From contig NZ_JARXHX010000008.1 in the NCBI RefSeq assembly GCF_031127835.1, positions 1 to 64,000 of the forward strand: DNA of 64,000 bases, written 5' to 3'. Position numbers and translations under genes: made by a program. This stretch comes from Pelagicoccus sp. SDUM812002. GTDB taxonomy: Bacteria; Verrucomicrobiota; Verrucomicrobiia; Opitutales; Opitutaceae. The notes under the pieces were generated by a model. It was not told where the DNA came from and searched no databases. It saw nothing but the letters and a program-made list of their open reading frames with translations. Below, in pieces: positions 1 through 8,970 of the stretch; within the stretch, counting starts at the first letter, position 1, and each line of letters begins with the position of its first letter.

Positions 1-634
1 TGAATGTCGTGGTCGCACTGCTTAAGGATGCTGCTTCCTTCGATTCGAGTACGTTTCCTTTATTCAGTTATATAATCATATTTTCTGCCATCAGTGTTAT
101 TCTATGTAGTTTTGGTGCACATATCACTTCTGATGATATTTTCGGTTTTCAACGGTTAAGTGGGTAGAATATCCGGCTAGGGCCGTGGATATGTGCGGTT
201 CTGGGGTCATATGCACTTTTTCGGGAATTGGATATTTTGTCACAAGCGACTTCTGGGAGATTGCCGGTTTGGGGTCTTGACACAAGGTAAAAATAGGTGG
301 AATTACGCGTTCGTTAATCTGTTTTGTGCTTAGTTCTGTTGCTCTAGGCGAAACCTCATCCCCTTGTGTGTTTTGAAGAGTTTGCCGGCGTTGCTCCACA
401 GTGGATGGAGCGTGCTGAATCCGCTTGGAGTCGAGAGAACCCCTTCCCCGAGCCGCCGTTGGACGGCCTATTGCATCAGGAGGTTCGTGGTCTATCTGGA
501 GCGCCGCAATAGGGGCGAGTTGCCGGCGACAGTCCCCTCGAAGGGGGTCGTCCGGTTCGTTTTGCCGGATCATCGGCTAGGAGGCGGGTTTTCAAGCGGC
601 TGGGCACACCCGGGACGCTGCGGGTGCCTGGCTT
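1..634. other. No confident gene; downstream flank of the pilus/c-di-GMP operon
   Basis: This stretch lies downstream of the minus-strand operon that ends at 635. Open frames exist on both strands (124-573 minus and 364-795 plus), but their products have no hydrophobic core, motif or recognisable family and look like chance frames. Two imperfect inverted repeats are visible: one around 528-556 with a CCCC/GGGG stem, and one around 602-631 with a GGCA-CCCG/CGGG-TGCC stem. The second follows the stop codon of the minus-strand gene and could end transcription, but it has no U-tract, so this is weak. I see nothing else. Confidence 0.4.
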
Positions 635-1597
635 TTAGTTGGGACCGTGCTGTACGCAGGGGCTGTAGCAGACTTGGTTGCGTCCTTGCTCTTTCGCTTT
701 ATAGAGGCAGAGGTCGGCCTGGCCTAGGATTTCTTCGGGAGATACGTTTCCGTCGAGTATTTCCCTGTAGCCTGCGGCCCCGAAACTCATGGTGACCTTG
801 ATCGATTGGCTGCTTGATATAGCGAAAGGCTCGGACTCGATGACTTGGCGGACGTTCTCCGCGAAGGCGAGAGCGCCCTCAACTTGAGTTTCTGGAAGGA
901 CGATAACGAACTCCTCTCCTCCGTATCTTGCGACCCAGTCGATATCCTTGCGGCAGTTGTTCTTGAGGCGCTGAGCGACTTCTTTGAGGACTTTGTCTCC
1001 CGCGAGGTGGCCGTGGGTGTCATTGACGGACTTGAAATGGTCCAAGTCGCAAATGACGAGCGAGAGGGCTTTTTGGTAGCGAGAGGCTCGCTTGATCTCG
1101 GCTGGCAGGTCATTTTGGATACGGCGGCGGTTATAGACCTCCGTCAGCGCATCCTTCATCAGCAAATCTTGGCTCTGCATCTCTACCAGCTTCAGCTTCG
1201 CTTCTAGGTCGATGATACGCTGGGCGAGTTGGAGACGGGCGAGCAAAAGAGGGGTGATGACCGGTTTGTTCATGAACTCGTCTGCACCGCTTTCTATCGC
1301 GTCGGTGACGTCCTTGATGCTGCTTTTGCTGGAGAGGGCGATGATGTAGGTGTAGCGGGGAAGGTCCAACGCTCGTATGACGGAGCAGAGGTCGCTGCCG
1401 CTCATGTCGTCCAGGACGAGACCCGTGACGACGACGTGGAAGTATTCCGCTTGGAGGCGCTGTATGGCTTCCTCTCCGCGGGCGGCCTCGGCAACTTCGT
1501 AGCCATTCTTGCTCAAGATCTTCCGAATGAGCTTTCGGGAGATGGGTGACATGTCCACCAAGAGCACCTTCATTTTTTCGTGGGATTCGGTTTCCAT
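635..1597 (-). CDS. Receiver-GGDEF diguanylate cyclase with degenerate receiver
   Basis: A 320-residue protein with an N-terminal receiver-like domain (about 9-125) and a C-terminal GGDEF domain (about 150-310). The signature RYGGEEF is intact, so synthesis of c-di-GMP from GTP is expected. The usual RxxD inhibitory site upstream of it reads KDID, so product inhibition may be weak or absent. In the receiver, the residue aligning with the phospho-acceptor aspartate is glycine (VVTGLVLDDMSG), while the conserved lysine (NKPV) is kept; it probably cannot be phosphorylated in the normal way. It is the last gene of the pilus operon and starts 1 nt after the EAL gene, so the two are probably translationally coupled. 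Function is confident; the input signal is unknown. Confidence 0.9.
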   Translation of the reverse strand: METESHEKMKVLLVDMSPISRKLIRKILSKNGYEVAEAARGEEAIQRLQAEYFHVVVTGLVLDDMSGSDLCSVIRALDLPRYTYIIALSSKSSIKDVTDAIESGADEFMNKPVITPLLLARLQLAQRIIDLEAKLKLVEMQSQDLLMKDALTEVYNRRRIQNDLPAEIKRASRYQKALSLVICDLDHFKSVNDTHGHLAGDKVLKEVAQRLKNNCRKDIDWVARYGGEEFVIVLPETQVEGALAFAENVRQVIESEPFAISSSQSIKVTMSFGAAGYREILDGNVSPEEILGQADLCLYKAKEQGRNQVCYSPCVQHGPN

Positions 1598-1598
1598 C

Positions 1599-2858
1599 TT
1601 AACGGGATGTCTCCGTGCTAGCGTTGATGTCGCTGTTATCGTCGAGAAAGCTCTTCAGATTCTCGAGGGCCATAGGGCGTGCGAAGTGGTAGCCTTGGCA
1701 GAAGTCGATCTCGAGGCTCTTGAGCAGCTCGGCGGTATGCTGGTCCTCGACGCCTTCTGCCACGAGATGCATGTTGAGTGACTTGGCCATGCCAATGACG
1801 GACCGCATGATGGACAGGCCGGATGGCTCGAAGATGCAAGAGACAAGGGAGCGGTCGATCTTCAGCTCGCTGTATCGGATGTGGGACATTTGGAGAAAGG
1901 AGGACTCGCCGGTTCCGAAGTCGTCTACAGCGAGCTGGAACCCAGCGTCGATGAAGTCTTGCATCAGGGACAGGGCCAAGACGTCGTTTTCGAATTTGGC
2001 GGTCTCTGTGACCTCGATCACTATTTGGCTGGGGCTCGCTCCGTACTCCAGAACGGTCGTCAGGTATTCCTTCACCAGGTTCGGGTTGTCGAACTGGCGG
2101 CGGGAGACGTTGATGGAAAAGAGGGGTGTGTGCTTCCGAGCTCCGAGGTCAGCGAGGGCGAGGAGGGATTTACGAAGGACGAGCTGTCCGAGGGTTGATA
2201 CGAAGCCTTCCTCTTCGGCCGCTGTGACGAATTCGACTGGGGAAACGACTCCGAGCGAGTCATCGGTCCAGCGTGCTAGGGCTTCGACGCGACCGCATGA
2301 CCAGTCTGAGCAGTTTACGATGGGCTGAAAGTATACGTCGATGGCCTCGTCGCAGATCGCTTTGCGCAGTTGGGTGGATACGATGGCTCGTCTTCTTTCC
2401 TCGAGTGTCTTGAGGTTATCGACGCCGCTTTCGTGGCGATCGACGCACTCGGAGGAGATCTCAACGAGGATGGATTCGTCATCGTGGGAGAAGTGGCAAT
2501 TGATGGCGCCTCGTCTCACGCACTCCACTATCCAGCGTGGATCTTCGCGGAAAGTGACGGCGATGGCTCCGATGGAAGGCTGGGTCTTTCTGAGAATCGA
2601 AGTCCAGTGCTCTGGGTCGTTTGACTTAGGCGGGTGGTTGGCGTCGCAAATGAGCAGGTCGATGACGCCTGGGCGCGACTTGGAGGAGACGAGGGTCTCT
2701 GGCGAGACATCGCGGGCGAAGACGAAGCCAGCGAGTTGCAGCGCTTTAGCGTAGCGTTGGGATCGAGCGGGATCGGCGCAGCAGACGGCGATACGGGAAT
2801 CGCGATTTCGTCTATCCGGGGCGGATGGATTAGCGCTTTTTGGATTCGGAGTGGTCAT
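1599..2858 (-). CDS. EAL-domain c-di-GMP phosphodiesterase
   Basis: A 419-residue protein with an N-terminal receiver-like region (about 20-140, with LLICDAN) and a C-terminal EAL domain (about 165-405). Catalytic and metal residues are all present: VEALARW, INVSRRQ, EVTE, VDDFGTG, LKIDR, AEGVE and CQGY. It should therefore be an active phosphodiesterase degrading c-di-GMP. Its start overlaps the stop of the secretin gene by 4 nt and it is followed directly by a cyclase, so a synthesising and a degrading enzyme are co-expressed with the pilus machinery. No membrane segment is visible, so it is cytoplasmic. Confidence 0.92.
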   Translation of the reverse strand: MTTPNPKSANPSAPDRRNRDSRIAVCCADPARSQRYAKALQLAGFVFARDVSPETLVSSKSRPGVIDLLICDANHPPKSNDPEHWTSILRKTQPSIGAIAVTFREDPRWIVECVRRGAINCHFSHDDESILVEISSECVDRHESGVDNLKTLEERRRAIVSTQLRKAICDEAIDVYFQPIVNCSDWSCGRVEALARWTDDSLGVVSPVEFVTAAEEEGFVSTLGQLVLRKSLLALADLGARKHTPLFSINVSRRQFDNPNLVKEYLTTVLEYGASPSQIVIEVTETAKFENDVLALSLMQDFIDAGFQLAVDDFGTGESSFLQMSHIRYSELKIDRSLVSCIFEPSGLSIMRSVIGMAKSLNMHLVAEGVEDQHTAELLKSLEIDFCQGYHFARPMALENLKSFLDDNSDINASTETSR

Positions 2859-4255
2859 TCTGCGATTTTGGGTGTGAGGATGATGACGAGCTCGTTGTTG
2901 ACGGAAGCGTCGCGGTATCCGCGGAATAGCTTTCCGAGCAGTGGAATGTCTCCAGCGAGTGGGATTTTTCGCAGGGTCTTGGTATTTTGGGTCTGCACGA
3001 GTCCGCCGAGTACGACTGTATTTCCATCTCGGATACGGACGATGGATGAGGCTTGACGTACTTCGATCACGGGGGCGGAAGCGCCGGTCACAGCTGAGAC
3101 TTCGTTGCGGATCAGGCGGCTAACGGCGGGGGACACGTCGAGGGTGATCATGCCATTGGAGGAGATCTGCGGCGTGATGGAGAGGATGGTACCCACGGTG
3201 ATGTTTTCGATCTCCTCTTGGGTCGTAAGGATGGGAGGATTTCCCGGAGACTGGGTGACGGTCTGGCGGAAGACGGGGATGTCTTGCCCGACGCGGATGA
3301 CGGCTGGCTGGTTGTTGATGGTGCGTAGCTTTGGCTTTGATAGGACCTTGACGTTGCCCTGTTGAGAGAGGGCTTCAAGAAGGGCGGTGTTTCCGGAGTT
3401 GTCGGAATCGGTCCAGGATGCGGTGAAGGTGTTTCCTTCGAAGCTACTTCCGATGGAGGTTCTCGGGATGACGAGCGAGCCGGTGAAGTTTGTATCCAAT
3501 CGATTGGATACGGCACCCCAGTTGATTCCGAGTTGCTCGGAGTCGGAGATTGAGACTTCGTAGATTTCTACCTCAAGTTCGACCTGGCGGACGACGCTTT
3601 CGCTGACGCGTTCTAGGATGGCGGCGATGTCGGACATCTTGCTATAGCGCTCCGTTATGCTGACGAGGCCGGCGAGGCTGTTGACGGTGAAGGTTCCTTC
3701 TTCGGAAACGATGTCTTCGAGCTGATCGGTGATGCTCTTCCAGAAGTCGATGGTAGAGTCGGCACTGACGCGCATGGTCGTACCTTGTTCGCTGCTGCCG
3801 CCACCGGAACTGAATTGGATGTCATTTGATCCGGCTCCGGAGCGGATTGTGTTGATGTAATCGATTTCGAAGATCCGGGTCTGGAAGTTGCGGACGCGGA
3901 TGAGGTTGCCCTTCTTGGTGAAGTAGTAGCCGTGGGCGTCGATGAGGGCGTCCATGGCGAGGTCGAGCGGCAGGTTTTTGAAGGAAACGGTGATGGAGCC
4001 GAGGATGTCCTGATCGGGGATGATGTTCAGGTCATTCGCGTCAGCGAAGGTGGCGAGCGCTTGTTGCAGGTCGACGTTTACAGCTTTGAAGCTAAAGAGT
4101 TGCTGGCTGTCCTGGGAGTTCAGCTGGCTGCTCTCGGTGGCTGAGTTGCTGACGAAATCGGATTGGGCGATCGCAGTTGAGGCGAGCGCGATTGCGGCAA
4201 TCGCAAACGATATGAATCGCACGGCTTTGACGGTGGGTGGGAGATAGCTGCTCAT
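2855..4255 (-). CDS. Secretin of an MSHA/type IV pilus-like system (MshL/PilQ/GspD family)
   Basis: A 466-residue outer-membrane secretin. It has a signal peptide ending near ALASTAIAQ, a short secretin N-terminal (STN-like) domain at about 55-110 (FKNLPLDLAMDALI), a Ser/Gly-rich linker, and the C-terminal secretin core with VKVLSKPKLRTINNQ and the terminal IPLLGKLFRG and ELVIILTPKI motifs. It is shorter than typical GspD (about 650) or PilQ (about 700) and closer to MshL. It lies between the PilP-like gene upstream and the EAL gene, which it overlaps by 4 nt. It would form the ring through which the pseudopilus or its substrate passes. Confidence 0.9.
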   Translation of the reverse strand: MSSYLPPTVKAVRFISFAIAAIALASTAIAQSDFVSNSATESSQLNSQDSQQLFSFKAVNVDLQQALATFADANDLNIIPDQDILGSITVSFKNLPLDLAMDALIDAHGYYFTKKGNLIRVRNFQTRIFEIDYINTIRSGAGSNDIQFSSGGGSSEQGTTMRVSADSTIDFWKSITDQLEDIVSEEGTFTVNSLAGLVSITERYSKMSDIAAILERVSESVVRQVELEVEIYEVSISDSEQLGINWGAVSNRLDTNFTGSLVIPRTSIGSSFEGNTFTASWTDSDNSGNTALLEALSQQGNVKVLSKPKLRTINNQPAVIRVGQDIPVFRQTVTQSPGNPPILTTQEEIENITVGTILSITPQISSNGMITLDVSPAVSRLIRNEVSAVTGASAPVIEVRQASSIVRIRDGNTVVLGGLVQTQNTKTLRKIPLAGDIPLLGKLFRGYRDASVNNELVIILTPKIAE

Positions 4256-4270
4256 CGTTTTGAAGTGGGT

Positions 4271-4795
4271 CTAGTTTGGAGATTTGTCTTTGGCTTTTGG
4301 ATACCGGTAGGTCCAACTTTGACCGGGTTCTATAAAGTGTTGTTCGTCATTGGAGGTAACCCAAACGCCCTGTTCTTCGATGCTCAGGACGCGCACGCGC
4401 TCGATAGACTGACCGGGTTTTAGGGTTTGGTCGTCGATGATCACGTAGCGCAAGTTGTTTTGTATCCAGATGCCCTTTACCTTGATGGTCGTTTCGGCCA
4501 GGGCTACTTCCTCGATTTCCTCGCTCGGTTCCGGTTTTTCGAGTTGGCGTTCGAAGATGTTTCGGGGTGAGCTTTGGGCGGCGAGCTCTTTGATGGAGCT
4601 CGCGTCGAAGACGGCTCCGATCGGGTCGGAGAAGGCGGTTTCCTCGTTTTCGTCTTGCTCGTATTCGTCGACCGTATCCTCGACGGAGTAAGAGGGAGAG
4701 GGGGTGCTGCTATCCATGACGCTGTTCGCTACCAGCAGCACGGCTAGGAGGGCGAGCGTTCCGGAAACCCAAGGGTTGTTGAGATGCTTCTTCAT
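4271..4795 (-). CDS. PilP/MshK/GspC-like pilus assembly protein
   Basis: A 174-residue bitopic protein with one N-terminal membrane segment (about 10-27, GTLALLAVLLVANSV), an acidic linker rich in Asp/Glu/Ser (about 35-100), and a C-terminal beta-rich domain of about 70 residues (VKGIWIQNNLRYVIIDD...GQSIERVRVLSIE). This is the size and layout of PilP, MshK and the GspC homology region, which link the inner-membrane complex to the secretin. The gene sits between the PilO-like and secretin genes, the usual pilMNOPQ order. The family call rests mainly on position and architecture. Confidence 0.75.
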   Translation of the reverse strand: MKKHLNNPWVSGTLALLAVLLVANSVMDSSTPSPSYSVEDTVDEYEQDENEETAFSDPIGAVFDASSIKELAAQSSPRNIFERQLEKPEPSEEIEEVALAETTIKVKGIWIQNNLRYVIIDDQTLKPGQSIERVRVLSIEEQGVWVTSNDEQHFIEPGQSWTYRYPKAKDKSPN

Positions 4796-4796
4796 G

Positions 4797-5441
4797 CTAC
4801 TTGAGGATAGCCGCTGACAACTTTGCGAAGACCTTGGCGCTTCTTCCGTCGCTGGTTAGGATTTCCAGTTGGTCGATCGCTATTTGCTTCTTGCTCATGG
4901 AAATCGTCTCGAGGAATGCGTAAATATCGGAACTGAGCGGCTGTTCTGATTCAGCGGTTTCAGCCTGGCTTACTTCGGGAGGACTGGCGTCTTTTTTGAA
5001 CTCGAGTTGATAGGTCGTGTATGTGAGCTGCTCGCTGCTTGAGGTGTCGCGCTCGACGCTGGATACGATGGCCTTCCATCCGAGCCGGTTCAGCTGGTCT
5101 ATGATTTGCAGGATGGTTAGGTCGAGGGCCTCGGCGTTGCGGTGAAGCTGCCTTCTTGCGCTGTCGGCTCTTTCTCGGAGTGATGGGAGGTCGAAGTGTT
5201 GGGCATTGGCGCGGGCTTGCTCTAGCTCGCCTTCCAATTCGATGAGGTAGGAAGAGCGCATGAGTCGCTGGTCGGTAGCGGGCTGGGTAACGAGAAGGGC
5301 CCAAGTAGCGCTGGCGAGGGCGAGGCCTAGCCACAGGCAGGTGAGGTAGCGCAGCCATGCGTGTTCGAAAGGCAGAGCTCGAGCGAAGCTGCGACTGAAA
5401 CCGGAGGGCTGATTTGTCTTTGGTTTATCTTTATTGTGCAT
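4797..5441 (-). CDS. PilO/MshJ-like inner-membrane pilus assembly protein
   Basis: A 214-residue protein with a basic cytoplasmic tail, one membrane helix (about 30-52, YLTCLWLGLALASATWALLV), a helical stretch rich in Arg/Glu/Gln that probably forms a coiled coil (about 60-120), and a C-terminal ferredoxin-like region with a strand-helix pattern. This matches PilO/MshJ/GspM. It overlaps the upstream PilM/N-like gene by 11 nt and is separated from the PilP-like gene by 1 nt, so the three are coupled. It would dimerise with the PilN part of its neighbour in the periplasm. Confidence 0.75.
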   Translation of the reverse strand: MHNKDKPKTNQPSGFSRSFARALPFEHAWLRYLTCLWLGLALASATWALLVTQPATDQRLMRSSYLIELEGELEQARANAQHFDLPSLRERADSARRQLHRNAEALDLTILQIIDQLNRLGWKAIVSSVERDTSSSEQLTYTTYQLEFKKDASPPEVSQAETAESEQPLSSDIYAFLETISMSKKQIAIDQLEILTSDGRSAKVFAKLSAAILK

Positions 5442-6906
5442 GTGAGCCTCCGGTGTAGATTTTTCCTTCGATAGATATTGTCTCCAAGTCCTGAATACTG
5501 GAGTTGCTGGTTACGTTGCGGACTCGAGCGAGGAGGTTCTGCGGGAAGACCATGGAAAAAGGGGGGGCTCCGAGCGCTTTTTGCAGATCTTCCTTTCGCC
5601 GTTGGGCTCCGTCGCTGTCGGCCTCAGTCACGAGAAGGATGCGAACGGCCCATGCTGCATCTTCGGCTATCCAGTTGGTTGCGAGTTCCGAGGTCCAGGT
5701 ATCGGATGGATAGTGATCGGCCAGAAAGTTGAGGAGGGCTTTCTCGATGGGTGGACGAGCTTTGGTTTCCGCTTCGGCGAGGAAGCTCGTGAGGTTTTGG
5801 GCTTCGCTCTCATTGGCCGCGGCTTCTACCACGCTGGTCCGCATATCCTGCTCGTTTGTTTCGAGACGCGCGATGCGGCTGAGAGTATCTTTGTGTTCCA
5901 CCTCCGTGTGGAAGGTGTAAGCGAGCAGAGCTGCGCCGGCGAGCAGGCAGGTCCCGCCGGTGAGTAACTTGCGCATCCGTAGCTGGCGGTCTTGAGCTAC
6001 GCTCTCTTTGGCGAGGTTTAAGGAGTTGGAGAGGTGGAGTTGCGATAGCCAAAGGTTTTTGCCGTCGCGGCGGTGTTTGACAGGAATCTCGCCGTTGAGC
6101 TTGGTTTTGATGACGGCCTTGAAACGCGCTGCTTGCAGGCCGACCGTGACGATTTGGGAAACCGGTTTTCCGAATTGCTGGCGGGTGAAAAGGATGCAGC
6201 GGTTTATCTCAACGGCGACGCGTTGGGGGTCGGTTCCGTTTTCCTTGTTTAGATCGCGGGCGAACTGGAGGTCGCCATTGTTGTCGATGGCGAGGATCTT
6301 GTAGTTCGAGCCTATGGGGGCGAGCACGATGCTGGCTGAGTCGACGGGGGTTTGTATGTCCTTGAAGGGCTGGGTGGCGGAACCCATGAAGGGCAGCACT
6401 TTCTTCAAGGTGAGGCCGCGTCTCTCGAATTGGCTTTCGAGCTCGTTGAAGGCCTCTTTCGTGATGCTATGCAGTAGGGCGCGTTGTCCGGATTTCGCGG
6501 CGGCGAGTCGGTGGCTTTCCCAAACGATGGCGGCGCCGTCGGTTTGAAGGCGTCGGGCTTTCTCGCGGATGAAGTTTTTTTGTAGCCGGTTGGAGATGGG
6601 TGGGACGGTGATGTGGATGCTGTCCAGCAGTCCTCCGTCGATAATGAGTTCGGCTTTCGATCCTTTGAATCCGAGGGTGGCGAGCGCCTCGTCGAGATAG
6701 GTGTCAAACGCGTCGCTCGATCCGCAGTCCGGGTGAGATACAGGCTCGGAAACGGCTTTTCCTTTGCGGAATGCAGCGGCTTCGAAGTGGGTGCCTATCC
6801 ACGCGACTGCGAGCACGTCCTTGGGCGACTGCTGGTAGTCGCTCACCAGTAGTTCGGTACTGGGTGGAGGAGGCGCGAGAGAGGTCGCTGTGGGTGTTTC
6901 GTTCAC
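5431..6906 (-). CDS. PilM-PilN fusion (MshI/GspL-like)
   Basis: A 491-residue protein. The N-terminal ~290 residues look like the actin-like PilM/GspL cytoplasmic domain (AVAWIGTHFEAAAF; IITVPP-type segment HITVPPISNRLQKNF). One membrane helix follows at about 318-336 (GTCLLAGAALLAYTF), then a coiled coil and a PilN-like periplasmic domain (about 350-485). PilM and PilN are separate genes in most type IV pilus systems; here they are one chain, as in GspL and some MshI-type proteins. It would sit between the ATPase and the PilO/PilP/secretin complex. Overlap with the next gene is 11 nt. Catalytic ATP binding by the actin-like part is not obvious to me. Confidence 0.75.
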   Translation of the reverse strand: MNETPTATSLAPPPPSTELLVSDYQQSPKDVLAVAWIGTHFEAAAFRKGKAVSEPVSHPDCGSSDAFDTYLDEALATLGFKGSKAELIIDGGLLDSIHITVPPISNRLQKNFIREKARRLQTDGAAIVWESHRLAAAKSGQRALLHSITKEAFNELESQFERRGLTLKKVLPFMGSATQPFKDIQTPVDSASIVLAPIGSNYKILAIDNNGDLQFARDLNKENGTDPQRVAVEINRCILFTRQQFGKPVSQIVTVGLQAARFKAVIKTKLNGEIPVKHRRDGKNLWLSQLHLSNSLNLAKESVAQDRQLRMRKLLTGGTCLLAGAALLAYTFHTEVEHKDTLSRIARLETNEQDMRTSVVEAAANESEAQNLTSFLAEAETKARPPIEKALLNFLADHYPSDTWTSELATNWIAEDAAWAVRILLVTEADSDGAQRRKEDLQKALGAPPFSMVFPQNLLARVRNVTSNSSIQDLETISIEGKIYTGGSHAQ

Positions 6907-6933
6907 GTGGGTTTCGGTTTTCAGAAGACGTTT

Positions 6934-7770
6934 TTAGCGAGCGCTCGCGATCCAGTCGGAAAGGTCGAATGACTTATCGTCTCCCTCGCAAATGTGGGAG
7001 TAGACGAGGCTGGAGTAGGAGGCGGTCGCGTACATGAGCACGCGGTCTCCTTTGGCAAGGTTGCTCAGGAGAACGGAGCCGCTGGGGGCGATGATGGAGT
7101 TGGCGAGCTTCGCTCCGACGCGGTTGTAGACTTCGTAGCTTGTGGCGGTGGTGGTCGTATTGTTGATGGCTACGGAGTTGGTTCTCAGCTCGTCTAGGTA
7201 GATGGACTTCAGGTTGACACGCTCGATGAGGAGGTAGTCGGCGGAGCCGGATACTGCGGTCCACTTAGACCAGGAACTCCATGAGCTGGTGGGTGGGATT
7301 TCGCCGTCGGCGGTGTCCCAGATGGCTGCGAAACGGGCAGCGGTGTTGATGTTGGCCGCGCTGGGCAGGGTCAGGCCGCCGCGCATGCCGGAGAGGAAGA
7401 TCGCGCGTTGGGCGGGCGAATTCGCCGGGTCGTAAATGAGGACTCGACCAACGCTACGGTTGTTGACGGCGAGGCTGTTGGCGTTGAGGTCGGTATAGGT
7501 CGAGAGTGAGGTGGTCCAAGTCGAGGTGGGGGGCAGGGCAGCGTTTTCGACGAGGTAGCTCTTCAGGCTGTGGGCCAGAGTGGAGAGGGTGGCGGACTCG
7601 GACTTGGTGGCAGCTCTATCAATCGCGCGAATGGCGTTAGGGGCCATGAGGGTTGCGAGCACGCCGATGATGGCCAGCACACCGATCATCTCGATCAAGG
7701 TGAAGCCGTGACGCTGCTTCGAGGCGGCGTCGACGCTGTTATGTATCTTATGCTTCGTTACATGTCCCAT
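6934..7770 (-). CDS. Type IV prepilin / pseudopilin (second)
   Basis: A 278-residue protein with a 22-residue positively charged leader, a prepilin peptidase site at G|FTLIE with the +5 glutamate, and a hydrophobic helix (MIGVLAIIGVLATLMAP). The mature part is Ser/Thr/Ala-rich with a probable globular head of about 240 residues, long for a minor pilin. The helix is nearly identical to that of the other prepilin of the operon at 10770-11432. Its start overlaps the stop of the GspF-like gene by 13 nt. No prepilin peptidase gene is in the window. Whether it forms the main fibre or a tip subunit cannot be told from sequence. Confidence 0.88.
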   Translation of the reverse strand: MGHVTKHKIHNSVDAASKQRHGFTLIEMIGVLAIIGVLATLMAPNAIRAIDRAATKSESATLSTLAHSLKSYLVENAALPPTSTWTTSLSTYTDLNANSLAVNNRSVGRVLIYDPANSPAQRAIFLSGMRGGLTLPSAANINTAARFAAIWDTADGEIPPTSSWSSWSKWTAVSGSADYLLIERVNLKSIYLDELRTNSVAINNTTTTATSYEVYNRVGAKLANSIIAPSGSVLLSNLAKGDRVLMYATASYSSLVYSHICEGDDKSFDLSDWIASAR

Positions 7771-8969
7771 ATTGACATGATGGGTAGCACCAACGCGACC
7801 GCCACGGTGGCGACCACGACGATGAGGCTGAGGATGATGGCCGGCTCGAAGAAGGAGAAGAACGCCTTGATCTTGCGAGGCACGATCATGTTGTAGTAGT
7901 CGCCTACCTTCTTGAGCGTAGTATCCAGCTGACCGGACTTTTCGCCGGTCTGGGCCATGGTGATAAAGGTTTGGGTGAAGATGGGGTGCTTGGACAGCTC
8001 CTCGCTCATTGGCCGCCCTTCGTTGACGGCTGCGCGTGCGTTATTGCTAGCGATGGTGATGAGGCTATTGCCGCTTTGGCGGGCGCAAAGCTCGAGGGCC
8101 TTGGCGAGAGGGATGCCTGACTTGATGAGCATCTCCATGGTCGTGGAGAATTGGGAGATAGCTAGGCACTGGGCGAGCTCGCCGAGGAAAGGGAGTTTGA
8201 GAATGGCTTTGTCCTTGAGGACCGCAGCTTGCTGGAACTTCCCGGGTAGGCTCAGCAGGACGGGAATCAAGAGGACGGCAGATCCCCAGATATACCAGTA
8301 AGAGGCGAAGAACTCGCTGATCGCGAGGACCACTAAAGTCACTTGCGGCAGGGGTGTGTTTATCTGGTCGAAGATTTCCTGAAAGCGGGGAACGACGAAC
8401 GTGAAGAGGAGCACCACCAACCCGACGGCTGCGGAGGAGATAAGCATCGGGTAGACGAGAGCCTGGCGGGCGGTGGAGATGAGTCCGTCGGTCCATTCCA
8501 GGTTTGCGGAGAGTTTAGTGAAGGACTCCGGTAGCTTTCCGCTGGCTTCGCCTGCTTCGACGAGGGCGATGGCTTGGTTTGAAAAGGTGCGGGGGAATAG
8601 GGCGAGGGCTTGGGGAAGGGGTGTACCTGACTCGACTTCGTAAGCGAGGGTGCGTACCACGGGGCCCAGTTTGCTGCCTTCCAGATCGACGGCTAGCTTT
8701 CCCAGTCCTTGGGCGAGGGTGACGCCGGCATTGAGGAGGAGGGAGAGTTGGGTGTAGAGGTTTATGAGGTCCCAGCGGGCAACTTTCGTTTTTGCATGAG
8801 CCTTTCTCGAATTGCTGGAAGTGGCCCCCGCTTTGGCTGTTCGGGCTTTCACCAGCCAAGCTCCCTGGGCTTGCAGGACGGATTCGAGCGCTACGACGCT
8901 GTCCGCCAACTGGGTGTCGGAGAATTGGCGTCCATGCGGGTCGATAGCGGTGTAGTTGAACAGCGGCAT
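7758..8969 (-). CDS. GspF/PilC/MshG-family inner-membrane platform protein
   Basis: A 403-residue protein of normal family length. It has two GspF domains (about 70-195 and 270-395) and three membrane helices: about 168-193 (YPMLISSAAVGLVVLLFTF), about 220-240 (SYWYIWGSAVLLIPVLLSL) and about 372-397 (FEPAIILSLIVVVATVAVAL). The motifs LSLLLNAGVTLAQGLGKL and the second-domain LIKSGIPLAKALE are typical. It anchors the assembly ATPase to the membrane. It is encoded directly after the ATPase (1 nt gap) and before a prepilin, which it overlaps. Confidence 0.93.
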   Translation of the reverse strand: MPLFNYTAIDPHGRQFSDTQLADSVVALESVLQAQGAWLVKARTAKAGATSSNSRKAHAKTKVARWDLINLYTQLSLLLNAGVTLAQGLGKLAVDLEGSKLGPVVRTLAYEVESGTPLPQALALFPRTFSNQAIALVEAGEASGKLPESFTKLSANLEWTDGLISTARQALVYPMLISSAAVGLVVLLFTFVVPRFQEIFDQINTPLPQVTLVVLAISEFFASYWYIWGSAVLLIPVLLSLPGKFQQAAVLKDKAILKLPFLGELAQCLAISQFSTTMEMLIKSGIPLAKALELCARQSGNSLITIASNNARAAVNEGRPMSEELSKHPIFTQTFITMAQTGEKSGQLDTTLKKVGDYYNMIVPRKIKAFFSFFEPAIILSLIVVVATVAVALVLPIMSIWDM

Positions 8970-8970
8970 A

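Noticed and set aside
124-795. Open frames 124-573 (minus) and 364-795 (plus)
   Set aside because: They overlap each other, have compositions unlike real proteins of the window (many Arg, Pro, Gly or Ser), no motif and no ribosome-binding site; 364-795 also runs into the cyclase gene.
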